DNA of 64,000 bases from Bacillota bacterium (GTDB taxonomy: Bacteria; Bacillota; Clostridia; Acetivibrionales; DTU013): positions 3,609-67,608 of the forward strand of contig JAEZCA010000043.1 of the NCBI GenBank assembly GCA_023412665.1. The letters are read 5' to 3'. The position numbers and the translations under genes are program-made. Positions 45,089 through 53,832 of this stretch are shown here, in pieces. Within the stretch, counting starts at the first letter, position 1. Each line of letters starts with the position of its first letter. The notes under the pieces were generated by a model, which did no database searches, was not told the DNA's origin, and saw nothing but the letters and a program-made list of their open reading frames with translations.

Positions 45089-45167
45089 CATTTGACCAAT
45101 CCGTTGCTCAAATATTTGAGTTTTGGCCACATTTAACCAACCCGCTGCTCAAATATTTGAGTTTTGG
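45089..45167. repeat. two 38-bp direct repeats, each with a perfect 14-bp palindrome
   Basis: 45089-45126 and 45130-45167 match at all but a few positions. Each contains CTCAAATATTTGAG (45107-45120 and 45148-45161), with centres 41 bp apart, near four helical turns. They lie about 240-310 bp upstream of the TTG start of the ATP-grasp/FemX/flippase operon and downstream of the ABC-F gene. This is the layout of a double operator. Confidence 0.8.
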
Positions 45168-45314
45168 GATAAAACTGTAGATGTTTTTAGATACAGTATT
45201 GCATAATATAGAGAGTAAAGCATTATGTTAACTCGCAATGAAGATATTTTGCCCATTACTCGCTAATTTGAGCACGGCTCATAATTTATTCATTTTAACC
45301 CCCGTCCCTTTTGA

Positions 45315-47078
45315 TTACCTCTCCTTTAGCAGTGCGGTAAGCCGCCGGTATTCCTCCTCCAGCGCCTCTTTGTCACAGTTAGGCGCCGAAAGCCGGCTTA
45401 TTATCTCTGTGATTCTCATCCGCAGCATAGTTTGTTCCAGTTCATCAGATTTTTTTGTTCCTTTCATCTTCGAGTTTTTTTCAAACTCTTCGAACTCCTC
45501 AAGACCGCCTTCAAAGCTCCTTATCGTCATACTGCCCGGCAGCAGCAGCCTGTCTGCCACTGAGCTTACAAAAGCCCTGTCATGTGAAACGAACAGCACT
45601 GTTCCTTCATAATCCTTGAGCACGCTGCCCAATGCTTCAATAGACTGCATATCGAGGTAGTTGGTCGGTTCATCCAGCAAAAGGACATTTGCCTTTGAAA
45701 CAAACAGCTTCGCAAAAGCTGTCTTAATTTTTTCACCACCACTTAGCACTTCAACCTTCTTGAAAACTGCGTCACCCTGAAGCAGCAGCCTTGCCAATAT
45801 CGTCCTGGCAGCAGTTTCGCTTTGCACGCTGTCCCTCATTACATTTTTCAATACGGTCTCTTCCGGGTTCAGATTCTCAAAGGTCTGCCTGAAGTACGCC
45901 AGCCGGGCTTTTGGAACGACACTGATGCTCCTGATGGGTACTTCTGCTGTATCACAGAACTGCCTGATATCCATGTCCATATCCCCAATGTCATCATTGT
46001 GAATACCTGCGTCCGTGCCGTAACGGTCTGACAGATAAGCTGCATACACCAGATTGAGCAGGGTCGTCTTGCCTGTGCCATTTTCACCCCAGAGGGCAGT
46101 CTTCATCCCGTTTGCTGTGCTAAAACACGCATCTTTGAAGACCGGCACGCTTCCATAGCTGAAGCTCAGCTTTTCCGCACTTATTACTACTTTGTTCCCG
46201 GGCGGCTCGGTCAATGAAAAGTCCAGCCTTATTCCGGGCTGTTCCCGCGGCTTCTCCTTCACCTCAAGCTTTTCAAGCCGCGTGATCAGGCTGTTTGCGA
46301 CATTGTGCAGCTTCTCCTGGCTCTCGTTGGCCTGGCGTTTATGAAGCCTTGCCTCGGAATTCCCCATTCTGCCTGGCGCTTTTTTTACCTTTCCGGCTCT
46401 TCTCTTTCTGTTTGATATAGCTTCCTCAAGGGCTGTCTTCTCTTCAATGTACTTATCATATTCAAGGCCTGCCCTCTCCCTTTCCATTTCGCACTGCTGC
46501 CTGTAAAATGTGAAATTGCCGCTGAAGCTGCGAATGCCCCCGTCCTTCACCTCAATGATCCTGTTGCAAAGCGAATCCAGCAGACTCCTGTCGTGGCTGA
46601 TCATAACAAAGGATTCCACAGCTTTAAGCTTCTGCCTGAGAATCTCTATGCCCTTATAATCCAGATTTGATGTGGGTTCATCTGCAAAAAGCAGTACATT
46701 TCCGCTTCCAAACGCTCCTGCGATTCTGAGCCTGGTTCGTTCACCCCCGCTTAGCGCAGCTCTGTCAAGCTTCCGGTCAATATTGAATTCCTTAAGCAGC
46801 CTTATTTCTGTTCCTGATATCTCCTGCCCGACCGGATTAATGTAATCGGTGTCGTTCTGATCGAACTGCCTGATATAGCCGACCCGGCAATAACATTTAA
46901 CACAGCCCTCGTCAGGCTCAAGCTCTCCCGACAGTATATCCAGCAGAGTAGTTTTACCTGCACCGTTAAGGCCTGTTACCCCGATCCGGTCTCCGGAATA
47001 TATTTTCAGCTCATCTAACCCGAGTATCTGCCTGTCTCCATAAAACTTCTTTATATTTACACCTTCCAAAAGCAACAT
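45315..47078 (-). CDS. ABC-F family ATP-binding protein (ribosomal-protection type)
   Basis: 587 residues with two ATP-binding domains and no membrane segment. First domain: GLNGAGKTT, LSGGERTRLRIA, LFADEPTSNLD. Second domain: GENGTGKTT, LSGGEKIKTAF, LLLDEPTNYLD. The linker (about 200-300) is charged and helical, as in Vga/Lsa/VmlR proteins that bind the ribosomal E site and displace antibiotics. A C-terminal coiled-coil extension is present. Its promoter and a 5' leader of about 265 nt with a hairpin over the ribosome binding site suggest drug-induced attenuation. Which drug class it protects against cannot be read from sequence. Confidence 0.88.
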   Translation of the reverse strand: MLLLEGVNIKKFYGDRQILGLDELKIYSGDRIGVTGLNGAGKTTLLDILSGELEPDEGCVKCYCRVGYIRQFDQNDTDYINPVGQEISGTEIRLLKEFNIDRKLDRAALSGGERTRLRIAGAFGSGNVLLFADEPTSNLDYKGIEILRQKLKAVESFVMISHDRSLLDSLCNRIIEVKDGGIRSFSGNFTFYRQQCEMERERAGLEYDKYIEEKTALEEAISNRKRRAGKVKKAPGRMGNSEARLHKRQANESQEKLHNVANSLITRLEKLEVKEKPREQPGIRLDFSLTEPPGNKVVISAEKLSFSYGSVPVFKDACFSTANGMKTALWGENGTGKTTLLNLVYAAYLSDRYGTDAGIHNDDIGDMDMDIRQFCDTAEVPIRSISVVPKARLAYFRQTFENLNPEETVLKNVMRDSVQSETAARTILARLLLQGDAVFKKVEVLSGGEKIKTAFAKLFVSKANVLLLDEPTNYLDMQSIEALGSVLKDYEGTVLFVSHDRAFVSSVADRLLLPGSMTIRSFEGGLEEFEEFEKNSKMKGTKKSDELEQTMLRMRITEIISRLSAPNCDKEALEEEYRRLTALLKER

Positions 47079-47080
47079 AA

Positions 47081-47121
47081 AAGGTCTCTCCTTTCACACA
47101 GTCATGTGCGGGAAAGACCTT
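47081..47121 (-). promoter_or_regulatory. hairpin sequestering the ribosome binding site of the ABC-F gene
   Basis: AAGGTCT (minus strand, 47121-47115) pairs with AGACCTT (47087-47081); inner pairs extend it across the GGAG (47088-47091) that serves ATG 47078. In the closed form the start would be masked. Confidence 0.6.
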
Positions 47122-47348
47122 AAACCTCTAACAAAGGTGACATCTGCCGTCAGTCCGCCGGAACATAATATCCAAATCAGGCGTAAGGCAGCTGACAGCA
47201 TCACATCAATATAAGTCAAAAGCAGGTATAAAAAGCCGATCCAGCACAAACCGGAGCAATATATGCTCAGTAGTCTATTGTCCTATGACATTGCCGAATC
47301 AGCCAATCCTCATTCCTTAATACCTTGCCCTTTCATCTTGTTTACTAT

Positions 47349-47377
47349 ATTTTAACCCGTATTAGGTGAACAGTCAA
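47349..47377 (-). promoter_or_regulatory. sigma-A promoter of the ABC-F gene
   Basis: On the minus strand TTGACT (47377-47372), a 17-bp spacer and TAAAAT (47354-47349). It gives a leader of about 265 nt containing very short frames such as an 8-codon ATG frame (MKGQGIKE). Confidence 0.75.
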
Positions 47378-47386
47378 CGTGAATAA

Positions 47387-48061
47387 TCAACGATGAAAGG
47401 CCAGCGCTTTAGCAAGCTTGTCTCTGTCGATATTATTGCCGTTATTAACACCTATATCCAATATTGTCTTAATAGCAGTATACCTGTCCATATCAGCTCC
47501 GTTCCATTCGCTGGGCATCCAGTCCTCCACCCGTTCGTATATATTTATATACCAGCCGTATGGCTGACCTTTCTTGTCGATCCTCCGTCTGCTGCCGGCT
47601 ACCGTAATCTGGAACAGCCTCTGCAGTTCGACTATGGCGCTGTCAACCTTGCTGCTGCCCTTTTTGCCCGTTACACCCATACAGCTTCTGATTTCAATGG
47701 TGTCCAAAACCTTTCTCTCCTCAAACAGCTCCCACAGCTCCCATACGCTCTGGCTCACCAACCCGCTGTAACGCCTTTCCTCCATTTGCTCCGAAGGCCT
47801 GCAGGCTGCCAGAAAGGCCGGATAAAGCCGTGGTGCAATAAATCCCTTGTTTCCGCCGAGTACACATCCAAAAGCCAGGCGCTTTTCTTCCGCAGCCCTG
47901 TCCTTCCACCGCCAGGGATCTGTTTCAGGGTCACCCGTATGCCATATCTCCATCGGTGTCTCACCGACTAATGACGGCAATCCGTCAACGATACCGGAAA
48001 ATGCCATAAATCCCAGCTCTTCCACTCTTTTCAAAAAGTCTTTATAGCAAAGAAGCTTCAC
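47387..48061 (-). CDS. AlkZ-related protein (putative winged-helix DNA glycosylase-like)
   Basis: 224 residues. The conserved pattern ELGFMAFSGIVDGLPSL, DPETDPWRWKDRAAEE, FGCVLGGNKGFIAPRLYPAF and the C-terminal LQRLFQITVAGSRRRIDKKGQPYGW (in part) fit clostridial 'AlkZ-related' proteins, distant relatives of the HTH_42/AlkZ interstrand-crosslink glycosylases. The catalytic Gln-x-Gln of AlkZ is not evident, so activity is uncertain. The start is GTG 48061 with GAGGTG upstream. The ABC-F promoter lies just beyond its stop. Confidence 0.6.
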   Translation of the reverse strand: MKLLCYKDFLKRVEELGFMAFSGIVDGLPSLVGETPMEIWHTGDPETDPWRWKDRAAEEKRLAFGCVLGGNKGFIAPRLYPAFLAACRPSEQMEERRYSGLVSQSVWELWELFEERKVLDTIEIRSCMGVTGKKGSSKVDSAIVELQRLFQITVAGSRRRIDKKGQPYGWYINIYERVEDWMPSEWNGADMDRYTAIKTILDIGVNNGNNIDRDKLAKALAFHR

Positions 48062-48141
48062 AGATATTCACCTCAAATAAGCTTTATTTTGGTAAGGCTG
48101 ATATAACCTCTCACATGGAATGCAATTAGCCGACCTCATTA

Positions 48142-49008
48142 TCAAATAACATTATAAGCTCTCAGCCTGCTGATCGCTTCCCAAGTGACCCTGCCCCGCC
48201 ATTCCAGCACAGAAGCAGCCCCGGGGGCATCCCATCTGACCGGCCATCCTCCGTCCGGCTCCTGCTGCTTCAGCAGATCCTCCAGATGACCATCGATCTG
48301 TTGCTGCGAGAACAGCGGTCTGCAGACCGAATCCGGCCCTGGTGCAAAATGAAGGGGTGTAAGGCCATATGTATTTACTGGGGCATCAGGTATGAAAAAT
48401 CTGGCCGAAGGAAGGACTTCAGCAATGATGTCCAGCAGCTGCTCCGCTTTCCTTCTGTCCGGCAGGTATTGCGCCAGGCGGGCGGCACAGCACAGCGCAT
48501 GCGCTTCGATGGGAGGAGCTTTAATAAACATGTCACAGCAGGTCTCAGCGGCCTTTGAAAGCCATTCATGCTCTACTCCCTGGTAATACAGCAAACCGCA
48601 TATTTCGGCTGTAGGATTGAAGCCGGCAGCAATGGTGGAATTGATCCAATGCCCTGCAACAGGATACTCGAACACATTATCCGAGAAAAACGGAACGAGT
48701 CCCTTTTCATCGGCAACCGACTGCAGGTAATCACAAAGAGATAACGCAAATTCCGTGTCGCGGCACCGTGCTTCCTCCATTGACCCCAGCCCGAAGGATA
48801 CAAACAGGGGCTGACTCGACGGGCACCGCTCATCGGGCTCAAGGGCATGTCCGAGCCCGCCGTCAGGGTTCTGGTATGCTTTCACCACGCGCCCTGCATA
48901 TTCGGGAGACAAACCCTCAAAGCGTATCTCATACAGTCTGCGTTCCAGCAGCCTGGCATTTGACATTATAAATCCATGAGCTTTTTCCAGTACTTTACTC
49001 AAAATCAT
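48142..49008 (-). CDS. prenyltransferase/squalene-cyclase-like alpha-alpha toroid protein
   Basis: 288 residues. Two QxPDGG repeats (QNPDGGLG near the N-terminus and QEPDGGWP near the C-terminus) bracket helical repeats, the pattern of terpenoid cyclase/prenyltransferase toroids. The catalytic DxDD of squalene-hopene cyclase is absent, so enzymatic function is unclear. No signal peptide. ATG 49008 follows AGAGG 8 nt upstream. The 21-bp promoter motif (copy 2) lies about 140 bp upstream. The AlkZ-related gene follows 80 bp later. Confidence 0.68.
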   Translation of the reverse strand: MILSKVLEKAHGFIMSNARLLERRLYEIRFEGLSPEYAGRVVKAYQNPDGGLGHALEPDERCPSSQPLFVSFGLGSMEEARCRDTEFALSLCDYLQSVADEKGLVPFFSDNVFEYPVAGHWINSTIAAGFNPTAEICGLLYYQGVEHEWLSKAAETCCDMFIKAPPIEAHALCCAARLAQYLPDRRKAEQLLDIIAEVLPSARFFIPDAPVNTYGLTPLHFAPGPDSVCRPLFSQQQIDGHLEDLLKQQEPDGGWPVRWDAPGAASVLEWRGRVTWEAISRLRAYNVI

Positions 49009-49145
49009 CTGCACATCCTCTCCTTGATGAATGCTGCTACGTTGCATGCAATGGCAATATAATTCACATATAGCATAGCTGTTTACACTTTATGGTTCCT
49101 TTATCGAGATCACACAGCTATCCTGCCGGAACCACTTTCTATTTG

Positions 49146-49166
49146 ATTATAACACTTCGGTTCAAA
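49146..49166 (-). promoter_or_regulatory. promoter-proximal 21-bp motif, copy 2
   Basis: Identical over 21 bp to 4789-4809, including TATAAT on the minus strand. Transcription from here would give a leader of about 130 nt before the toroid gene. Confidence 0.5.
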
Positions 49167-49365
49167 GAAAACCATTTTACCACAATTACAATCTCACGGT
49201 ACCATGTTTCAGCGTCGGCGGTCTCAGGTTCCATACCGGCAAAATCAGCAGTTGGTGAATGAAGTTTAAAAAAATTAACCTATATCTGGCAATTTAGAAT
49301 TTCCATTAAATTATTTAAACGTATTCTGCATATTAACTTAAATATGTTCGTATTTTGCAAAAACA

Positions 49366-49382
49366 GTTTAAAAATTTTAAAC
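49366..49382. promoter_or_regulatory. 17-bp palindrome upstream of the AsnC-type regulator
   Basis: GTTTAAAAATTTTAAAC is a perfect inverted repeat (8+1+8) 50 bp before ATG 49432. TTGCAA lies directly upstream, and further GTTTAAA-like half sites occur at about 49265 and 49313. It is a likely autoregulatory operator. The rest of the 49009-49431 gap shows no gene. Confidence 0.55.
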
Positions 49383-49431
49383 ATTGGAATACAATGAATA
49401 TAGAGAGAACAATATGAGGGAGAGGCGTTGG

Positions 49432-49935
49432 ATGGACGAACTGGATGTAAAAATCATTAAGCTGCTGCAGGAAAACGCAAGGGTCACTGCATCCGATATA
49501 GCAGGCGCTGTCAGCCTGTCGGTGCCTGCAGTAAGCGAGAGGCTGAAAAAGCTTGAAACATCGGGAGTAATCAAACAGTACACAGCCATCGTCAACCCCG
49601 AATACTTCCAAAAAGCATTGATGGCCATAGTGTTTATTTCTCTGGACCGTCCACGGTTCGTCGAAGTCTTTGCCGAATTTGTGAAACAACAGGATGACAT
49701 CCTTGAATGCCACTACCTCGCCGGCGACTTTGATTACGCATTGAAGGTCGTAACAGAAAACACATCGACGCTCCAGGAGTTGCTCAACAGGATAAAAAGC
49801 GTGCAGGGCGTGCAAAAGACAAGGACTACGGTAATACTGTCCACAGCAAAAAACAACTACTCGGTCATCCCTGAAGATCCCGCAGTCAGGGAGCATACAG
49901 GCAGACGGGAAGGAAAAACAGATAGGAGGTGTTAG
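49432..49935 (+). CDS. Lrp/AsnC-family transcriptional regulator
   Basis: 167 residues. An N-terminal winged HTH (MDELDVKIIKLLQENARVTASDIAG in part, SVPAVSERLKKLETSGVI) is followed by the RAM/effector domain (ECHYLAGDFDYALKVV, LLNRIKSVQGVQKTRTTVIL). Such proteins form octamers that respond to amino acids. Several upstream ATGs exist; ATG 49432 has GAGAGG 6 nt before it and fits the family start (LDxxDxxIIxLL). A palindrome upstream may be its own operator. The next small gene starts 3 bp after its stop. Confidence 0.93.
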   Translation: MDELDVKIIKLLQENARVTASDIAGAVSLSVPAVSERLKKLETSGVIKQYTAIVNPEYFQKALMAIVFISLDRPRFVEVFAEFVKQQDDILECHYLAGDFDYALKVVTENTSTLQELLNRIKSVQGVQKTRTTVILSTAKNNYSVIPEDPAVREHTGRREGKTDRRC

Positions 49936-49937
49936 TG

Positions 49938-50138
49938 ATGCTGGGAGACGGATTTTATAACAATGACCTGATCACATTCCCACAGGCTGAAAAAGGCAAA
50001 GGGCTGGATGTATACTGCAGACTGGAAGGCTTTGACTTTCAGCAGCTGGCATCTGAAAGCCCGTACAAAAAAATACTGGCGATTCTCAAGAAAAAGCAGG
50101 AAAAAAACAGGCCTGAGATCCCCACAGAAAAGCAGTAG
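49938..50138 (+). CDS. hypothetical small protein, operonic with the AsnC regulator
   Basis: 66 residues, hydrophilic, Lys-rich C-terminus, no recognised family. ATG 49938 follows a perfect AGGAGG 8 nt away inside the end of the regulator gene, so it is very likely translated. No membrane segment. Confidence 0.6.
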   Translation: MLGDGFYNNDLITFPQAEKGKGLDVYCRLEGFDFQQLASESPYKKILAILKKKQEKNRPEIPTEKQ

Positions 50139-50243
50139 GCAAATTCAGCCATGAAGTACCATGAAAGGCTATTGTGTATAAATAGGTATTAATAAAATAC
50201 ATGAATATCAGGTCATGGGCATGCGACACATAACGCAGCATGC

Positions 50244-50279
50244 TGCAAAAAGCCCGGGATTCCGCATACTCCCGGGCTT
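50244..50279 (-). terminator. terminator of the LtaS-like gene
   Basis: A perfect 10-bp stem AAGCCCGGGA / TCCCGGGCTT (50250-50259, 50270-50279) ends on the minus strand in TTTTT. It lies 7 bp past the stop at 50286. Confidence 0.9.
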
Positions 50280-50285
50280 GAACTT

Positions 50286-52550
50286 TCATTTCTGCTCATT
50301 CTCCTTCAGTACTTTACCATAATAGTCTGTTTCAAGTATTTTGGTTGAGTATTTAAATTTATCCGCTACGATTTTATTGACGCTCTTGACGTAATCCTTG
50401 TCCTCCTCTGTCCCATCCAGGAAGGTCACATTATTCTTTTGAGAATTGTACATAGCCCTGTCCGTTATCCAGCTCCGGTTTGAAAAAATGACCAGCGGAG
50501 GCGTCGAAGACAGGATATCCCTACCCATCAGCAGACGGGAATCGTAATCAAGCCCTAACAGGTTCGATACGGTAGGTATGATATCAAGGCTTGCACATGG
50601 CTTCTCTACAATGACGGGTTCCATTCCCTTTTTATATATTATCAGAGTGCTCTTGTATAACTCAAAATTTGATTCCACCTCATGGCCGGCAAGCTCATTG
50701 AGCTTCTCCCTCTCCAGCCCGTAAGGATAGTGGTCGGGGCTGAGGACTATGACCGTATTCTCTGCTATTCCTGCCGCTTCCAGCTTATCCATCAGCGATT
50801 TCATTGCAAATTCCAGTTCCAGATTGCAGGCTATATACGCCTTTGATTCATCCGAATAAGGCAGATGGTCCACATATTTTTTATTCTTGCTTGCCATATG
50901 GTTTCCAAAAAAGTTGTAGTTCATATGGCCGCTGACAGTCATGTAATATGTATGGAACGGCTGCTGGCCTGCATATTCATCAAACGTGACATCTATCATT
51001 TCAAGGTCGGATTCCGGCCACGACTTCTTCACCTCAAGGCCGTTTCCCACTCCCTTGTAATCATAGCCCAGGTTGGGGTGGGACACATCTCTTTTATAAT
51101 AGGTGTATGTGTGATTATGGTATGCCTTTGTGGTGTATCCCAGCTGTCTGAGCTGATTGCCCATTGCAAAGGGCATATAGTTGCTGCCCGATTTTGCCAT
51201 GCTCCATACTCCGCTCTTGGGGATCAATCCTGTACATGCCACGTATTCACCATCGGATGTACTTACCCACCAAACAGGGTTATAAAAATTCTTGAAAACA
51301 AAGCCCTCATTGATCATCTTGTAAAGGGTGGGAGTCAGCTCCGGACTCACTGCATAGGGCGAAAATCCCTCTGCAGTGAGCATTATCAGATTGCAGCCCT
51401 TGAACATGCCCGTATATTCATTGGTGGCAGTGGGCTCCACAGTCGAGAAGTATTTGTGCATCGGGTATAGCGGATCCTCCTCCCCTGAGGCCATCAGTGA
51501 CTCGAAATCAATATCCATTATGTTATATGGTTTAACCGGCTCTGCAGGATCATCAGGCACCACCGGATCACTCTCTCCGGACTGCTCCGGGTCGTGTTCG
51601 CCTGTTCCCTCGCCTGACTGGTTTCCAACGGCGCCGCCTTTGCTGCCGTCTGTGTTTCCGTCAGTGGTACCTGTACCTTCTCCGGCAGAGTTTACGGGAT
51701 CAGTGACTCTTCCGTCAGCGTCAGACCCATCGAACGTACCATCTTTGCTATTTTCAGCAGCATATATACTGCCTGAAACAGCATCCTGGAGCATGCCAGA
51801 CGCAAGCCTTTCAACATCAAGCCGTATCGTAGTGAAAACCCCCAGCCTGTTTACCGAAAGCTCGGGAGAAAATGCATCAAAATATAGCGTATTCTGGGAT
51901 GTCGGACCGTCACCGGTCAACGCGACACATACAACGGAAGATGAATAGCTGATTATGCAAAATGCGAGAACAATGCTCAATTCCAACTGCTTTTTTTCTT
52001 TGGGCACAAGATATTTACCGAATACCAACTCTATTATAAACGGGACAAACAGCAGTATTACCGCTGCAGCATTTTTAAGCAGCGCCTCAACGACAATATC
52101 CCAGAATTGCACCGCATCTCCTGCCGCGCCTAGGGAAATCAATGAAAAAGGAGTGCGGAATATACAATAGTATATCAGTTGCACGCCGTATACAATAGTG
52201 ATAGCGAGGGTTGCTGCAGCAGCAGCCTTCTTGACAAATTTCAACGGGAAAAGACTGACCAGAATATAAATGGCAGTGCCTCCGGATACAGCAAAAATCA
52301 ACGCAAAAAAATAGTCAAACGACAGATCCCTAAATATCCATACCCTGTACAAAAGCTCCATGTATGCTACGAGCAGAATAAAAAAGCATAGGAGCCAGTA
52401 TTCATTGATAAATGCCGAAAGAATACCGACGTTTTTAGATTTTCTGATCTTTTTGATTTGCTCATTGTTCCTATAAAACTCACCGGCGTTTTTATATAAG
52501 CCCTTAAAAAATTCAATATTTATTTTTTCTAGTTTCATTGAAGCAAACAT
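50286..52550 (-). CDS. lipoteichoic acid synthase-like sulfatase-family membrane enzyme
   Basis: 754 residues. About five membrane helices (50-70, 78-100, 112-130, 155-178, 190-210) precede an extracellular sulfatase-type domain with E393 in TAEGF and the nucleophile T431 in WWVSTSDGEYV; SPDHYPYG carries the later metal ligands. LtaS polymerises glycerolphosphate from phosphatidylglycerol on the outer membrane face. A Gly/Asp/Ser/Glu-rich linker (about 265-340), longer than in staphylococcal LtaS, joins the two parts. It has its own terminator. A phosphoethanolamine-type transferase is less likely. Confidence 0.87.
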   Translation of the reverse strand: MFASMKLEKINIEFFKGLYKNAGEFYRNNEQIKKIRKSKNVGILSAFINEYWLLCFFILLVAYMELLYRVWIFRDLSFDYFFALIFAVSGGTAIYILVSLFPLKFVKKAAAAATLAITIVYGVQLIYYCIFRTPFSLISLGAAGDAVQFWDIVVEALLKNAAAVILLFVPFIIELVFGKYLVPKEKKQLELSIVLAFCIISYSSSVVCVALTGDGPTSQNTLYFDAFSPELSVNRLGVFTTIRLDVERLASGMLQDAVSGSIYAAENSKDGTFDGSDADGRVTDPVNSAGEGTGTTDGNTDGSKGGAVGNQSGEGTGEHDPEQSGESDPVVPDDPAEPVKPYNIMDIDFESLMASGEEDPLYPMHKYFSTVEPTATNEYTGMFKGCNLIMLTAEGFSPYAVSPELTPTLYKMINEGFVFKNFYNPVWWVSTSDGEYVACTGLIPKSGVWSMAKSGSNYMPFAMGNQLRQLGYTTKAYHNHTYTYYKRDVSHPNLGYDYKGVGNGLEVKKSWPESDLEMIDVTFDEYAGQQPFHTYYMTVSGHMNYNFFGNHMASKNKKYVDHLPYSDESKAYIACNLELEFAMKSLMDKLEAAGIAENTVIVLSPDHYPYGLEREKLNELAGHEVESNFELYKSTLIIYKKGMEPVIVEKPCASLDIIPTVSNLLGLDYDSRLLMGRDILSSTPPLVIFSNRSWITDRAMYNSQKNNVTFLDGTEEDKDYVKSVNKIVADKFKYSTKILETDYYGKVLKENEQK

Positions 52551-52938
52551 CTTCTTTCTGTGGCATTGCGTTCTTCAGCTCCTGACTGTAATTGCTATGC
52601 CACCAATCCACTATTCAGTACTTCCAATGAAATATATTCTATCAGCTTTGATTTCAACGGGCAACAAAAGATTTGGAAACAATCAGAAGGTGATGGCAAG
52701 TCCTCCGGCAGAGCAGGATTTACTTCGTCATGATCAGAATATTCACTGCTATACTTTCGGGGGCTGTTAAAACACATCGTTATCGCCATGTAAAAATTGA
52801 TGATCAGTCCCATTTCTGAAGGGTATTTCACCACGGACAGCATAACACACAGCTATAGCTTCTTTTTGCGCAGTCTGAGTTTCAGTCTGCAAGAGTAAGG
52901 GTATGATATGTGAAGAGCAAATGAAAGGGGTAATCTTT
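52551..52938. other. 388-bp divergent intergenic region
   Basis: It holds the upstream regions of the LtaS-like gene and of the cyclase gene. A minus-strand frame (52595-52843) has no convincing features. TATGAT at about 52896 could be a -10 for the cyclase gene but lacks a good -35. Confidence 0.4.
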
Positions 52939-53559
52939 ATGAAACTTTATGATATCTCAATGCCAATTAATGAAAATATTCCCGTTTACGGAAACAAGGC
53001 CGGAAAGGGTCCTGTCATAACCACTGTCACCGACTACAACACCGGCTCCATACACGAGAGCGTCATAAGTATGAATCTACACACAGGCACCCATATCGAC
53101 GCCCCTCTCCACATGATCCAGGGAGGCAGCACATTTGAAACTATTGATATAAGCCGCCTTGTCACTCCATGCTGCGTCTATGATTTCACCGGCGCAGAGG
53201 AAAGGATAACGGCCAATGACCTTAGAGCAAAAGATATCCAGCCCGGCTCCTTCATTTTGCTGAAAACCAGGAACTCGTTTTTTGAAGGCTTTGATCCGGG
53301 ATTTGTTTATGTAGACGCATCAGCAGCAGAATATCTCAGTGATAAAGGGATCATCGGTGTAGGCATCGACTCCCTTGGGATAGAAAGAGCTCAGCCGGGT
53401 CATGAAACCCACAAGACACTGCTAGGCAACGGGATCATCATACTTGAAGGCCTTCGCCTGGCAGATATCAGGGAAGGCGAATACAAGCTGATAGCTTTGC
53501 CGCTCAGAATAACCGGCACTGAAGCTTCTCCGGCAAGGGCTGTGCTTATTGAGGAATAA
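52939..53559 (+). CDS. cyclase-family metal-dependent hydrolase (kynurenine formamidase-like)
   Basis: 206 residues. The metal motif HTGTHIDAPLHM (HxGTHxDxPxH) is intact, with the usual LYDISMPINENIPVY start and ILLKTRN and GIDSLGIERA segments. Characterised relatives hydrolyse N-formylkynurenine, isatin or similar cyclic amides. ATG 52939 follows AAAGGGG. It stands alone, 1.8 kb upstream of the tryptophan T-box operon, with a divergently oriented regulator between. A role in tryptophan breakdown is conceivable but unproven. Confidence 0.85.
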   Translation: MKLYDISMPINENIPVYGNKAGKGPVITTVTDYNTGSIHESVISMNLHTGTHIDAPLHMIQGGSTFETIDISRLVTPCCVYDFTGAEERITANDLRAKDIQPGSFILLKTRNSFFEGFDPGFVYVDASAAEYLSDKGIIGVGIDSLGIERAQPGHETHKTLLGNGIIILEGLRLADIREGEYKLIALPLRITGTEASPARAVLIEE

Positions 53560-53832
53560 AGCGGCCATCCTTACTGCAAAAGCAGAGGGCACTACTCACT
53601 TTTTCAACATTTGAACGATATTTTTTAGAATAGTTCTCATTTTTATTGTCCAGAGGTGTCCGCACCCTCCATTGTCTATGAAAATTGGCCTTCTAGAGTA
53701 TAGTTTTGTTCAAAAGCTGCAAAAATGAGTAGTCCCATAAGGGTTTTATGCATAATTAAATGCCTTTCGGAAAAACACTTTTCAGACAGTCTGACCTGTA
53801 GAGGTGGGGCGGGGGACCCATCTATCGCCTCG
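53560..53832. other. intergenic stretch without an assigned gene
   Basis: A 68-codon minus-strand frame (53676-53882) runs from the regulator's coding region into this gap and ends with MHKTLMGLLIFAAFEQNYT. It has no start signal. It may be decayed mobile-element DNA, but no terminal repeat was found. Confidence 0.35.

Noticed and set aside
45089..45167. Two repeats considered as a minimal CRISPR array
   Set aside because: The repeats are adjacent (3 bp apart) with internal palindromes and have no unique spacer; no cas genes are present.
51376..51948. 190-codon plus-strand Ser/Pro/Thr-rich frame resembling a cell-wall protein
   Set aside because: It is the antisense shadow of the low-complexity linker of the LtaS-like gene.
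52595..52843. 82-codon minus-strand open frame upstream of the LtaS-like gene
   Set aside because: Composition is not protein-like, there is no ribosome binding site, and it lies in a divergent promoter region.
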